Made by a program: the position numbers and the translations under genes
Shown here: positions 40,072 through 53,457 of the stretch, in pieces
Numbering within the stretch: the first letter of the stretch is position 1
Layout of the letters: each line of letters starts with the position of its first letter
Source of the DNA: Rostratula benghalensis
Taxonomy: Eukaryota; Chordata; Aves; Charadriiformes; Rostratulidae
Assembly (NCBI GenBank): GCA_013399305.1
Contig: VXAI01000114.1
Span: 1,380,188-1,444,187 of the forward strand
Direction of reading: 5' to 3'
DNA: 64,000 bases
Notes under the pieces: model-generated
Told to the model about the DNA's origin: nothing
Databases searched by the model: none
Seen by the model: only the letters and a program-made list of their open reading frames with translations

Positions 40072-41470
40072 AATCAAAGTCCAAATTCTAACTGTTGCTG
40101 AACATATTTACAGCCACAACAATTTGTGTGGTACTCTCTGTGGGCACAATGGTGGAATTTACTTGGGAAAAGAAATGGGAACGTATTCTTAGGCGGTGTG
40201 ACCATTATTATTACACACTCAAAAACTAGGTCTTGCAAATCTCAGTTATATCACTAAAAAATAATCGATTCAGCTGTGCATGTAAGGATATATAGCTAGA
40301 TAATGTCTCTCCAGGCCAGAAAACAACTCATGCTGATGCTTCTGAAACCCCTGCCAAAGAGGAAGAGATATTGTTAGTGTCAGTGTATTCACATATCAAA
40401 ATTAGAAGCAGTATTATTTTAAGCATGTTCTTATAAATTATATCTGCTGCAGAATTTCTAAACAGAGTGAATTATGTTTGTTGTTTCCAACACTAACTAA
40501 TCAGCAGTAGTCACACTGGACTTACACAGAGCATGCTAGTATCCACATGTCTGACTTCAATTTTAGAAACTACTGCAAATTGTGATTTGCCATTTGTAAT
40601 ATAGCATATCTAAGCAATATACAGAGCATTTCCAGCTAAAGGCTATCTGATGCCTGTGTTTGTAGGTAAGCTGGGGAGGTCTTTCCTCATTCTCTACTTC
40701 AGATATGTAACACAATAACAGACATTACACATTACAGTGACATTCCATTATGTTGCACAGCATCATATATTCTTAGCTCCCGAGGGAAAAAATGACCAGT
40801 GGAAATTGAAGCTCGCCTGTGGACTTAGCCAATAATTCACTGGATCTCTGCCAGGGTTCTCAGTCAATACATACGTACATACACCAACATAACTGTGAGT
40901 TTAGGTGATGTTAGTAGGTTGAGGTCAAATTAAAAATACATTTTGCAATAGTTACAACAGGTTAATAAAAAATTAGTTACACAGTATCCATAAAAAAGAG
41001 ACTCATTTCAATGGGCCCCTTTTGAAACCTTTGAAGGTGTTACCAGCCCTCCAAGCATGTTGACTATCTGGAGAACGAATTATTATATCCTTGTCAAATT
41101 TTAAATATCATGCTATTAAAATTATTAGTCACGGGAGCTGTTTGACAGCAGCGTCACGGTAAAGTTCCCTTGTGTATATGAACATGGATAACCTGATACA
41201 TAAAACCATTTCTCAGTTGGTGTATGGCATCCAGTGGTAAAGGCTGAGCACTTAAAGTTTCCTCGGAGCATTGGCAATACCCTGCCAATAGATATACTGT
41301 ACATGCCATTTAAGCCAGCTGAGTACCGCTTTTCCTCTCCCTCCCTCCAGTTTTTCCATTCCCCAAGGGGCAACCCTTTGGCGAACAGTCAAACAGCTAT
41401 CAGGTAAAAGTGAAGACAAGCAACAAAGCAGATCCAAGGGAAGCAAGTTAAGATCCAGGACCCGAGGATC

Positions 41471-41489
41471 GGGGTGGGGGGGTGGGGGG
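41471..41489 (+). other. G-quadruplex motif
   Basis: G runs of 4, 7 and 6 separated by single T bases can be read as four G3+ tracts with one-base loops, because the 7-base run at 41476-41482 splits into 3+1+3. Such short loops favour a parallel quadruplex. It sits in otherwise AT-rich DNA, about 220 bp before the 41.7-kb hairpin. Confidence 0.75.
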
Positions 41490-41706
41490 AGCCTAAAGAA
41501 ACTGAGCCAAAGAAATTCTAAAAAGGCACTTTTTTAACTTAAAAAAATAAGATTAGAAACTGGCTTGTATGAGCCCAACTGTGATTAAAAAAATAAACCT
41601 TTTATAGTTAAGACAGGATTTTTTTTCTTTTTTGTTCTTTGACTTTTCCTTGCAGAGAAAGAGGCTATCTTCACTTAATCAGAGCAAAGAAAGAGTGGCT
41701 GAGGCA

Positions 41707-41763
41707 GAAGCAGCATCATGTGGGTGAAGGTCAGGCCAATTTTCACCCATGTGATGCTGCTTT
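41707..41763. repeat. Pre-miRNA-like hairpin (20-22 bp stem)
   Basis: The left core AGCAGCATCATGTGGGTGAA (41709-41728) and right core TTCACCCATGTGATGCTGCT (41742-41761) pair along all 20 positions, 18 as Watson-Crick pairs and 2 as G-U wobbles. A further A-T and G-U pair extend the stem outward to 41707 and 41763. The 13-base loop (41729-41741) can close further through G-U pairs. A short GAGTG/CACTC pairing lies outside, across an uneven internal loop. The left arm starts with AGCAGCAT, the same first bases as the miR-103/107 family, but the rest differs. It could be a microRNA, a small palindromic transposon remnant, or neither. The fold is symmetric, so the strand is not assigned. Confidence 0.75.
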
Positions 41764-42974
41764 ATCACTCATGGAACAAAGATTAAGGCCTTTCTTTTCT
41801 TTATCCTTTTGTGCTTTCCCCCATTACTTTAACAGATCTGAACAAATCCCAGGCAGTTCATCCAAAAGTTCCTTTTAGCTACATTTAGTTCAGATCCTCT
41901 AAATTCCACATAAGACTTCATGCTATACCAACATGAAGAGGATATAAAACCCACATGTGTAGGGAGAAAAATGTTATAGAAAAACACAAAAATCATTGCA
42001 GAATATGATGACAGCAAAGGCCTTTTCAGCTGCAAGAAACTAGGCACATCCAGGAATCAAGATTATCAACATCCCCTTATTTTTAAAGGAACATGCTTTC
42101 CTGCCACACCGAAATCATGCGTGAATATTGATGTTCGGGTAAGATGATGTTAACATGAAAAACCTCTAGTTGAGCTCCAAGGTTCTGGAAAAAAACTCCC
42201 GCTAGAAATGTCAGTTTATTGCTACCCGTGTGTAACTGTAAAAATGTTATAACACAAAAAATTAGCTTGCATTGCATATGTTTACACGTCTCATTGGTAG
42301 CCAGCTTAATCAAACATGTTATTGCGAATTGCATCAACTGCAGAAATAGGACAGGATGTAATTTTTACACAAAGTACCCAAAGGACTGATTTTCGGCTTT
42401 GACTGCGCTCTTCAGTCAAAAGGTTTCAGTGAGGTTTTATTCAGGTAGGGGCAAACAGCCCTTCAGAGCTTGCTGTTTATCTCTGTTTCAAACAGGCTTA
42501 AGGAATGCCTGTAGATTAGCACTTCTATTTCATTTATCGATCTCTTTATATTTTAAAACCATTAGTACAGTATGTTGAAATCAAATAATAGCAGTTACAT
42601 AACTGCAATGACAAGAAGGTACTTTTCTGTGACAAGTCCCAGCTATGCACAACATTCGCAGTTTTCATACATTAACTTACATGCAGTATCTTAATATGGT
42701 TCCCAGCATTATGCCATCAGTGCTTGCATCTCTGCAGTGATCAGAGTGTCTTTTCACAGTTCAGATCCCCAGTTTCTCCTCAATCAGTACAAATGCAGCT
42801 CTTCCCCTAATGCAATTTCGTAGGCATGGGCAGAGCCCTGCATAGAGCTTTATTTGAAGCATGGAACCACTGCAGCTTTTCATGCAAGGCACCAAAAAAA
42901 TTGGCTTACCCTTCTGTATCAGAGTATTCCTCAAATTTTGTACAATTTTGTACTACTTATGTCTAGCAGACTAA

Positions 42975-43035
42975 AATTTTGGCCTCACTGAAGTCAAGTG
43001 AAATGTTATCTTTGACTCCAATGACTCTTGGTTTC
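42975..43035. repeat. Decayed inverted-repeat element (CACTGAAGTCAAG)
   Basis: CACTGAAGTCAAG (42986-42998) faces TTTGACTCCAATG, and the arms match at about 10 of 13 positions. The flanks TTTTGGCCTC and GGTTTCATCC also recall this repeat group. The element is older or more decayed than the 40-kb copy. Confidence 0.5.
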
Positions 43036-44725
43036 ATCCAATGTATCCAAGGGAAATGTTTCAGAAGTAGGTCCTTTTTTAGTTTGAGTAATTTTGAGAT
43101 GTGTAAACCACTAATGTAGATGTGGGAAGTCAGTATCACTTGTATAGAAGTGGTTCTATCCTCTTAGATATTCTTTTACCTATCACCCTCTATGCTCTTA
43201 TATCTACTTTTACGCATTACTGTCTTACTGAGAGTAATAGGTGGTTAGTAAATGTTCTCATCCTTGTATTTCTTAAGATAATTTTATTCATATTGATCAT
43301 ACCTGAAAACATCTTCTTATTCAAGATTTCTGATGCAGCACAAAGCATTATCATCATCTTTCTTTGGACCATTTGAAGCTTCAGACGGAAAATACAAGTC
43401 CAGGAAGTCTGTTACATGCACTCTGACAAACAATTTGGGTAACAAAAGCTGCAAGAACCTCTCCTCTGTCAACCTAAATCCTACCTCCTTTCTTCAGAAA
43501 AGAGCTTTGAAATGTGTTTCCTCTGGCTGCTCTGGTAGGCCATAATTATTTAACTTTCATCGGGTGACAATTTATCAATCTCTCACTGAGATTCCTTGGG
43601 TAGATATTTCTATCAAATATCTTCTATCAAAGATTAAACATCTTTCAAAGTAGGTAGATCCACATGAAAAATTCCAGATGTTCCTTAGTTTCTAAAAACT
43701 GATTTTCAAGGAATATATTTTGTTTCAGCACAAGTGAAGGGCTGAGAGTGGTGGCTGCAGCCAATAAGACATGACAAACTCTGTGAGTGAGGCTTAGCCG
43801 CTCTAAAGATGTTTGTGCCCTCAATCCACCCGTTTGCTGTGTGCATTTCATTCTCTATTGGAGGAATATGAATTTGAGTAAATGCCATGTGACAGTGCGG
43901 CTGCTGTGGAATTTATTCATTTTTCTTGAGTAGGAGATCAATTAGTAATTACTTAAGGGCAGTCCTTATAGGGCATCTAGGTTGGCCCTTAATTAAGCAA
44001 CAAGACATGACAGGCAATGTATTTCTGGGCAATTTAGCACATCTCTTAGGGAGTTTTTAAGGCATGAGGCCGAAGGTCAAGTGACTTTAACCACCTGAGA
44101 AGTGCAAAAATCCCTTAGAAATGCACTGTCTAGAGTGACTTATTGCTATTATTAAATGGAATTTGTGAATAAAAATAAGAAAGACTGTCAGCCCCAGGCA
44201 TGAATAGGGCATTATTAACATGGATATGACATTGTTGACAGCTAATCTAAAGCTCCATTTGTGTCCTGAGCTCTAGAGCTATTTCTTTATACTGTATATT
44301 AATACAGGGAAGACACGTTATGTTCTTGATACACATTTACCAGAGCTGTCCAATAAGAAGGAGGAACATAGGTTTTTTAAATTTGCATTGCTCATTACTT
44401 TTTCTGGGGTTGAAATACAGCAATTAAATCTTGTATGCCTGACAACCCAATTTTGGATTTTAACATAGAAGTCTCCTGAAATAACAAAATAGCTTTCCTA
44501 GGAAAAAGTCCCTATTCTTGACCCGCTTCTCCACTGCCATCCTGAAATCTGCCCTGAATTTGTCTCCTACCTGGCTCAGCTGCTTCCCCGGTCCCCTGCT
44601 GCTGGGCTCAATGTGCCTGATCGTCTGTACATGTCAGTGTGTCCAAGGTGAAGAAGTGCACCAGCAATATTCACATGTAGAGATGAATAAACACAGCCAA
44701 TTCCAGCTCCTTCATCTTACCAACA

Positions 44726-44756
44726 TTTTTCTTTTTCTTTTTTCTTTTTCCTTCCC
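44726..44756. repeat. Pyrimidine tract
   Basis: Thirty-one consecutive pyrimidines, mostly T with spaced C, continue after one A as another T/C stretch to 44770. No AG acceptor with an open exon follows closely, so it is read as a simple low-complexity tract rather than a splice signal. Confidence 0.8.
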
Positions 44757-46659
44757 ATTCTCTTCTTTTTATCCCCCCAACATGAATGTCAACTTTCTAA
44801 CATGCTTTCTAAATACTTTGTGTTAAACACATACAGCAACATTGCAAAAGCAATGCTTGTCTCCTGAAATTTGGAGTTGCAGTAAATGGGCAAGAAGCTA
44901 AACATCTGCTGCAAATATTTTCGTTCTCTAGACTGATTGTGCATAGATGTAGATGTTTTTGCTTTGCTTGTTTCTATTGGCTTAATTATTTTTTGGGTTT
45001 CTTGATGTGCTTGTTATTGTCCGTATGTAAATGCATGTTCTACCCTTTGTAAGTTCTCTTTGTTTTTCTACGGTAACACTCAATTCCAAAGACCAAAGTC
45101 TTCTCTTAACAGGAAAAGTGGCCTTACTCAGACCGGCAAAGCTCCATCACTTCCATGGGAACTGGCAGAAGGCTGCATGTCTGTGATCTTGCATTGCCAG
45201 GGTGGTTCCAGCTGCCATGGGATTTTTGTGTTGCTGCTCTTCAGCCCCAAAATGTGGTGTCTGGTGGTGTGAGAAGACATTCTCTTTCCTAGGTGTATGG
45301 CAACCTGTGTAAATGTGCACTGTGTAAGCCTGCAGCACTCTGTTGGGAAGAGCAGGTTTACTGCCCGGCAGGATGGTGGTGCTGCCCTAAGTCTGATGAC
45401 TTCAGAAAAGGCTGGATTACACTGCCAGGTGGTTCTGACACTTACAGTGTTCTGTATTTTCCAGGAGGCGTAATAGCTACTTAGCATGTGGTGTCCAGTT
45501 CTTCTGCACATTCACAAGTACATCTGACATGTTATGAAAGTAATGGATTTACTGTGCATACCTCAAATATTTTAAGGATATGTGAACACATATTTGTGTC
45601 TGGGAAATCCTGGGCAGAAATATGGAAGTACTGATGTGGATTCTTTGTTTAGGCTCACAGGATCTAAAGTAGGTAAGTCTAGAGCTCTCAGTACATGCAG
45701 ATAATTTGGGGAAATTGTTGTGGGATTACAATGCAGAAATATTGTGTATATTCCCTGAATCAATTCAAACTACAAGGAAGTGTATCTGTTTGTCTTGGTA
45801 TTCTTGGTACAAGGAATGGTAAAACACTCATGAGAAATAAGAGGGCTTTAGAAAGACATTTTGAAACTGATCTTTTTTAACAGCAGCGATCCATAAAGCT
45901 GTATAAAATCAGCTGTTTTAGTGAGCTGAGTGCACTGCAGCTTGTGAAAAGTTCCACGTACTGCAGTTTGAACCAAGTAACCTGAAATCTAAAAGTAGTC
46001 TGTACTAGTATAGTACCAGTCTACTAACAGAAAATTTCTTAAAATTGCTAATAGTGAAAAAACGCTGATAGTACAAGGCTATCCTATTAAGTCTGAGCTG
46101 AAGAATTTTTTCTAGTGTAACTTTGAAACCAAGTTTTCCTCACACTCTGACTGTCCTGAAACCGGTGATTTATTGTAAAACAGCAAGAGACATGCCATCA
46201 CAGAGCAGATAATTCTGTGTTACAGAAAAATTGAAATAGCAACAAAAATTAAAAGATGTACATCATGTTCAGGTACCAATGAAGAACAAATTTCCCTTTT
46301 TGTGCACATGATGAAACAAGTAATAAAAAAATTTTAAAAAGTGAAAACCATAAGAAAGCCTGATCCTAATGAAACAAAGGATAGATAATTAGTGACTCAC
46401 GTTTGTGGTTTGGATCATGCTGAAGGTGATATTGAGCCACAAGGAATGACTAATGAGTTGTGGTCCACAATCCAAGATTTCCTGGGGAAAAAAAGTAAAC
46501 CATTAACCCTTATGGTAGCAAAACCCCCAGCAAAAGTCTGTACCTAAAGCAATCTTTATCATCCCACATGTTCTAAGACATGTAGGAACTGCTGTCATTT
46601 GTCTGGATTCAGCATTAACTGGCAGTTCTCAACTATTTTAGAAATGATCAAAAGCATGC

Positions 46660-46676
46660 AAAAAAAAAAAAAAAAA
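46660..46676. repeat. Poly-A tract, 17 bases
   Basis: Uninterrupted A run in unique sequence. Confidence 0.95.
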
Positions 46677-47645
46677 GGAGCAGTGAAGAGAAGAACATAC
46701 ACTTCAGAGCTCCTCACATTTTACTGTGCATTGCCTCCCTGCTGTGTGATTTCTGTGTTTTAGCTTCAGTACTGCTGCGGCTGCTACCTTTCTTGATGTA
46801 AAGGTTTATAGGTTTGACTAATCCTGTATCCAAACCTGCTTCTGCCCATATTTGATCAACCACACCTGACTCTGAGATGTATAAGAGCCCTTGGCAGGCA
46901 TAATGACTGCTTAATCAAGCAGAATTATCAAAAAACCCTCATATATCCATGTTTTCTTTTACATCTAAATATTTCTCACAGCTATTGCTGAGCACTTGGC
47001 CTGCAATCTCCGCTGTTCACTTCTGTCCTTGTCTCTTTTGGCACTGGGTACAGGCAGCACCTCAGCTCAAGTCTGGGAGCCAGGAGCTGCCAATGTGGGC
47101 AAAGCCAGATGATTTTCTGCTATTTTTCACAACAGAAAGCAGACATTCTCATTAAAGGGCATCACTCAGAGGTGTTTATTTAAAAGAAAAGGTCTTAACC
47201 AGTGGTTGAAGGATTTTAGACTGTGATGTTCACAGTTAAGCTGTTGTTTTCAATATGAAGTCCAATGTAAATTCTCCCCCTTCACTTGCACAATCCTTCA
47301 TTCTTTTCAAAAGTAAATTGCAGTTATGGTAGAAAGACCTATTAAAAAATAAAAGAAAAGGAAAATACAGTACAGAAATCCACTACAATGAAGAAAGAGA
47401 TTATGGTCATGGATTGAAAATGAGAAATAAATTGAAAAATGCTATGGAAAACAAAAATAAAGAAAAATATAACAGAAAAGCAGTGGGAGGAAGGGAAATA
47501 GAAATAGGGAAATCTGTTATGTTTTTCAATATTTACATATCTCCTATATCTAAAAACTTTCAGTTGTAATGCAACTAGACTAGAATCCAAATAATAAAAA
47601 AAGGCGTGGCACACTTTATCAAGCCTGGTTTAGGTTCATTTCATG

Positions 47646-47670
47646 CACGCACACACACACACACACACAC
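47646..47670. repeat. (CA)n microsatellite
   Basis: About ten CA repeats follow a CACG interruption. It is a plain dinucleotide microsatellite. Confidence 0.95.
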
Positions 47671-50600
47671 TTTTATGTATTTGATATATATATTATCCTG
47701 GTAGTGTATTGACATATCTGCCATAGCATAGCAATTTTTCTGTGAAAGTCTTTCCATGAAAGTAACACAGTGTGGTGGTGACTGTAGAAGGTACTTCAGT
47801 ATTATCCCTCACCTGCCACGGCCAGGTCACCAGATGTACTTGCAGGAAGGCAAGTGTATGTGACAGGAATATGCATGTGAGCACTAGCATGAAGGTTAGG
47901 GAGGATGTCCCAATTGAAATTAAAGGCCATTATGGTTATTTCCTTATTCATTATTTATTTGAAATAATTTTATGGCTACATTGCTGGGCTTGTTCCTTTG
48001 CACTGGGTTAAGGTGTTAGTGAAAAATCTCTTCATTACTGTGAGAAGAAAGAAAAAAAAATCCCAACAAAGACAGTTGTTGCCATGATTTTTTGCTAAAT
48101 GCTGTGAAAGACATAACTCTTTAAACTTGAATTTAGCTACAGAGAGTTTACACAGCTTTTAAAGGCTTCTTTTTTAAAAAAAATAATACAACTCGTGTTC
48201 CTCTGACTTCAACGTGCACCAATTATTTGTACTAACTCCTTTGAAACATGAGCCATGTTCAGAAAAGACTTCCTGTCTCTAAAGTGGCTTGTTAAAAAAC
48301 AATAGAAATGCACTGAAATTAATTATTTGACACTTCTTTTCCTGATATCTTACAAAGAGTAGTAATATCCATAGGTGTTCTAACACATTTCTAAAACACT
48401 GCAATGTAGTTTTGCATATTAACAACTATGTATTTTAATGAAGCAATCACTATCAATGAAGAAAGGGTCTATATTTTTCAGGGAGCATTTGGGCATCTTG
48501 GCCTTTATTTAATTTAGAATTTCTGAAGATTTTTCCATTGAGGTAATACTTACTTTTGAGGTGTGTAATTGGGACTCAGCATGCTCTGTGCTGTACACTT
48601 TGATGTTCACCAGTGTAGTTTAAGAAATGAGTTAGGTCTGGGAATCCAGAATCTGCTAGGGAAATTCTTAAACCCACAGGATGACTGCTGATTTTTAAGT
48701 TCTCTTTCAGAGTGCATTTATAGCCCTTTTCACCAGGATTCCTGAACTGACATGATGCAAGCAGGGTCACAATTAGCTGGATAAGCATATAACTTTTTTT
48801 TCATGGGATTAAAAACACATAGTAAAGCCAGACAACCTGTTGGTTAAAGTCATATTTTGAGGAACTGTGGTGGTTTTGGTCTGGGGTGTTTTGGTTGGTT
48901 TTTGGGTCCCCCACAACTCCTTTTTCTTTTGTTGCTTAACTTAAAAAAAACAAAAAAAAACAACCCAAAAAACCTCCCTTGTCTGATGAGATATTGATAC
49001 CTCAGGGAATAATAACACATTATTTTTTCTGCCTCTGGTGTAATCATTTGTCTCTTTAAATTGACATCAGCTGAGGCCACTAAGACCCGCACACCAAAAA
49101 ACTTGTGACCCCCCCTGCACTGCCTTCAAGGCTTATTTTGTACTTCTTGGTCTGCCTGTTTTTCATGTGAGGCACAGTACATATTTTAGGGGCAATTTCA
49201 AATGTTATGGCAACCTAGTCATCTCTGTCCCTTATACTGGCCCCCTTTAAAGTGCTAGAACAAGCCTTTTTTTTGGACAAGAAATTTTCCTCTGAGTAAC
49301 TCTTTCATTACAGTAGGAGAAGAAAGTGATGCCATGCAGAAGCAGTAGTTGACAATGCTTTTCAGTCAGGCTTCTTAGTTGCGATTCTCATTCTTGAGAG
49401 GTTTCTTAGGTTGTCTTTCTGTACTCCATTCTTCTCCTTTATCTCATCTTTTATCTCCTTTATCTCTACCTTATAGCTTGGACTATTCCTCTAATAGCAG
49501 GCTCCAGGGAATCATCATCTGGCTTTATCTCATTTTCTTAGCTTCTACTCAAGACTACTGTGCATTGTAAGTTATCCCACAAGATCTACGTTCTTCCTCT
49601 GCAAAACATGTGCTTTTGCTCCTGCATCAAAATCAATCACAGATCTGGGGCCCCTGAGAGGTATGTCTTTTCAGAATACTCAGAAACTGATGGGGGAGAC
49701 TGCAGACAAAGATCACCTTATCCATCTGTTTTACACAGATGTTCTCACAAGGGATGGAGGCCCTGTACAACAGAAACACAGCGGTGAACTTGGCAAGAAG
49801 TGTCCCTCGGAGATTCTTCAGGAAACAACATTTAGAGAGTTCCATTTTCCAGAGTAAAGTGGCAATCACACATTAAATGGGAGGTGGCCATCACTGAGGT
49901 GGGTTTGTCGTGCCCATGCTTGAGCAGAAAAAGAATAGAGAGCTCATCTAAGTTAAATTTTTTCTGTGGCAACTCACTTAATCTAGTTGAGATGGTCTCT
50001 CCATCACCATACCCTTATCCCTCGAAAGGATGTTAAATACTGGCACATACTACTCTTAACATTTAAGTCTGGCCATTGCTGTGTTGATGAAACAGTACAG
50101 AATATGCATTCATCACACTTGTAGTCTTCAATAAAGGGGGAACACTTTTCTCTTGGTCATCAGAAGGATTGCTTCCCATGGACAAAATTGTCCAAGAAAC
50201 TTCACATCACTTTCAGGAAACTCTTACACAGAAATGGTGCCTGGCAGGTGGATTGACACTCCCCCGGTCTGTACCCTACCTATACCTAAACCTTTTAATT
50301 GATTTTGCATTTTGGAAACATTTCTAAATTAATTTATATAGTATTTAGTGCAGCGTTCTGTATAAGAGTTAATTCTATTTTAGTTCTGTTATACAAGTTA
50401 TAAAATTTGCCACAGACTGGTTATAAGACTAAACAATCTACTGAAATCTACTGGTTCTGGTGTGTCAGAACAGCACCTCACCACATAAAATGCAGTGACA
50501 GTTATGGTTAAATATGTAAGGTCTTATTAAATTTGCCTTAACTTTCTAAAACATTTCCTATTTTTGGTTGTAGGTCTGGCCTGTCCAGCTGGGAATATTT

Positions 50601-50831
50601 TTGAAAGTTTGCACAAAACCAGCTTAGCTGCTAATAGATGAAATATAAGTAAAAATATGCTTCCTGCTTCTTTAAAAAATGCAGCTTTTGGTAAAAATAG
50701 AAATTCAGCTGACGTGACTGGTATGAAAGCTGTGTTTGGAAAGGAAATAGTCTTCACCAAGGGGTGTGAACAGTCTCATTCCAAAGGAAATGGTTTTGAT
50801 TTGTCTGAGGTTTTTAAAAAATTGCTCAGGA

Positions 50832-50897
50832 CCTGATCTGAAGCCCATTGACGTCAAAGGAAAGATTCACAGTGACTTCAATGGGCCTGGGATCAAG
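50832..50897. repeat. Decayed inverted-repeat element with both ends
   Basis: The left arm at 50832-50859 (CCTGATCTGAAGCCCATTGA and on) faces the right arm at 50870-50897 (GACTTCAATGGGCCTGGGAT near its middle). The arms are complementary at 21 of 28 positions with a 10-base centre. This is the most complete member of the group in the window, with both GATC-containing ends present. Confidence 0.7.
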
Positions 50898-51890
50898 TGT
50901 GAACTGAGCATGGGCAGCTGTTCGAGGCCTTTACATCACTACCATCCATTTAGCATCTGAATCTTAGAATGATTTTTGACACTGCCTCTGCCTTTGGGAT
51001 AGCAGATATAATTGCATCTCCAAAAGTAACTGCAGGTGTAAATTAGTGCTGAATTATATTTTGTACCTTGATCAAAAGTTCCATCTCAAAATGAAGCCTT
51101 GGTGACAAACTCTCTTACATAGACAACATGTAGAATGGCACTTAGGCATTGCTTCAGACTTACTGGTGCCCTGGGTAATTCCAGATCATTGATTTTCATA
51201 GCAACTGCTGGTCCATCAGGCACCTAACATTTCATATGGGCAAAAGCTTTGACAAGACAAGGGATGCTGAACTGGACTTTAAGTGACTGTATCCTGTAGT
51301 TATAGAGTTTGTTTAAATAAGCTGAAGAGAAGACACTCCCACAGGATGACTGAAGGGTATTTTGCTTTAGATGACTATTTATGAATGTTTGAAAAGGTAG
51401 CTGGGCCACACAGGGATGCTTTCTACTAAGAAAAAAAACCCAGATAGATATACATAAACACCTACTATTACTGCCTATTAATGATGCTTTGCTGTGAACA
51501 TTTAACCCCTAGTCTAAAGTTATGTCAATGTAAATTAATAAAATTACAGATACACTCAGCTGGCCAAATGTGAGTAGAAATGACTGTAGAAATATCTGTT
51601 TGGCAATGCATTTTAGTATCTAAATGCTTTTCAGGTGGAGAGTGTAAAAGCCTTGGAATTTCCACCTGGGATAAAGCTGTGTTTTCAAGTGCAAGAATTT
51701 CTGAAGGAAAGAGACCACATTAACTGGATGGGAGTGGACAGGCAAACAGGGAAGAGACTGTTGACTGAGATCCAACATGAATTTTTCCACATTATAATGT
51801 GGTCTGGGGGTGATAGCCAGCTGTCCTAAGTTTGATCAGCCAGTTAGCTCTTCTAGTTGAGTTGTGAGGCTGGAGGGAGAGTAAGTCAAG

Positions 51891-51918
51891 AGCAGGAAAC
51901 TATAGCAGGAAACTATCT
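51891..51918. repeat. Short direct tandem duplication
   Basis: AGCAGGAAACTAT occurs twice in immediate succession. The copies are identical, which suggests a recent slippage duplication. Confidence 0.85.
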
Positions 51919-52678
51919 CCATGATGGAAAAATGTTTCTTGTGCTGGGTATATCTTGTCAGTAAAAGACATAAGACACAGAACAAATCCTCACCACGCCC
52001 CATTGTGATTACAACTTTTTTCCAATTAACTGGCTAAAGTATTTGGCTTCATTTAAAATCTGTACAGTGCATTGGCACCAACAATGATCACAGTTAACCG
52101 GCTGCTGGAAAGAATGTGCTAAATTTCTCTTAAATAAAATAAACATTATCCGGCTGACCAGAAAGACAAATAGAAGACTTTCATCTATTTCCAATTAAGC
52201 CCTGATTATATTAAAAGAACAGTTAAAATTCTGAATTAATTACTGGTTTGTTATGTTGAAGAATAAAATTTATAAAATTAAATAGCACTGGAAACTTGCT
52301 CATATTGAGACTAAAAATAATTTAAATTATTTGGATTTCTAGTATTGGAATATGGGACTGAACTGAGGATAAAAACCCTGTAACTGCTGAGTACCACAGA
52401 TCTAAGCTATGAAAAATTGCTAAGTGTATATTTCTCATATTATTAGACTTGTCAATCTCATTGTTCAAATAAATACTTCTTGCAAAGCTTACTTTTATAA
52501 CATTTTCTTAATCCTACCTGCTTATTTTATTTTACTTTATACATATGTGGAACTCTTACAAAGGACCTTGGTTCTGCACTTTTTCCAGATAAAATATATA
52601 TAATTAAATGTTGTTTCTTGTAAAGTAACAGTGAACAACTTCTTATGAAACAAACACCTGCTGGTAAGGTGCTGAATT

Positions 52679-52695
52679 AAAAAAAAAAAAAAAAA
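52679..52695. repeat. Poly-A tract, 17 bases
   Basis: Uninterrupted A run in unique sequence. Confidence 0.95.
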
Positions 52696-53457
52696 CAAAC
52701 CCCACTTTTCTATTTCCTTTGTTTTTATCAACTCTTAACAACTGACCTGCTTTCTCTTGGGACCAACAATGACAATTACTTAACAAAAATTTTCAGCGTG
52801 ATTTTAAAATTTTTCTTCTACTCATTCCCTGCTAACATTTTCCTCTAAGGCGATGAAATCTATGGATCTGTGTTGGATTGTGGACTGAGAGTAATGCTGG
52901 GTTTATGTTGCATAAGCGGATAGTCTAAAGCACTATGTGTGGTCAACATTATGCTGTACAAATATGCAAATTTAGGTCACAAGTTCTACTTGAACTGCAT
53001 CATATAATGCACAGTTGTTCCAGATCCAATAACCAATTTAAAATTGAAAGTTAATACATTACATTAGTAATAACATACTGCCTATGGGATCATTTGTCAA
53101 TGTTACCATAAAAGACTGATGATTTGATAACTGAGGAGTATTTATTATAGTGGCAATTTGTACTATTATACTATAAATAAGAGTGTCTTGGCATTTCTAT
53201 AATAAATCCTATTTTCAGTGGTCTATTACTTGGTCATAAAAAATCACCCTGGGTTGAATTAGATCTATTGGATGTACAATAACAATAATATATTACCAAA
53301 ATGTACATTTAATCCAGCGAGTAATACAGCCTTGAAAAACCTTTAAATGTGCATTAAATTAATCACAGGCATTATTTACATAGAGATTGGAATATGTCCT
53401 TTGGATACTCTTAATATTTTAAACCAGAGGTGTATTGGTCTGATGCGGATCCTATTT

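Larger units (their letters stand above)
33221..53457. other. Noncoding, mostly unique AT-rich DNA with decayed repeats
   Basis: No recognisable gene. The stretch holds most of the decayed TGAAGTCAATGG-type repeats, the quadruplex motif, the 41.7-kb hairpin and the CA microsatellite, all listed separately. A TATAAAGG at about 34837 has no gene downstream and is not called a promoter. Confidence 0.8.
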
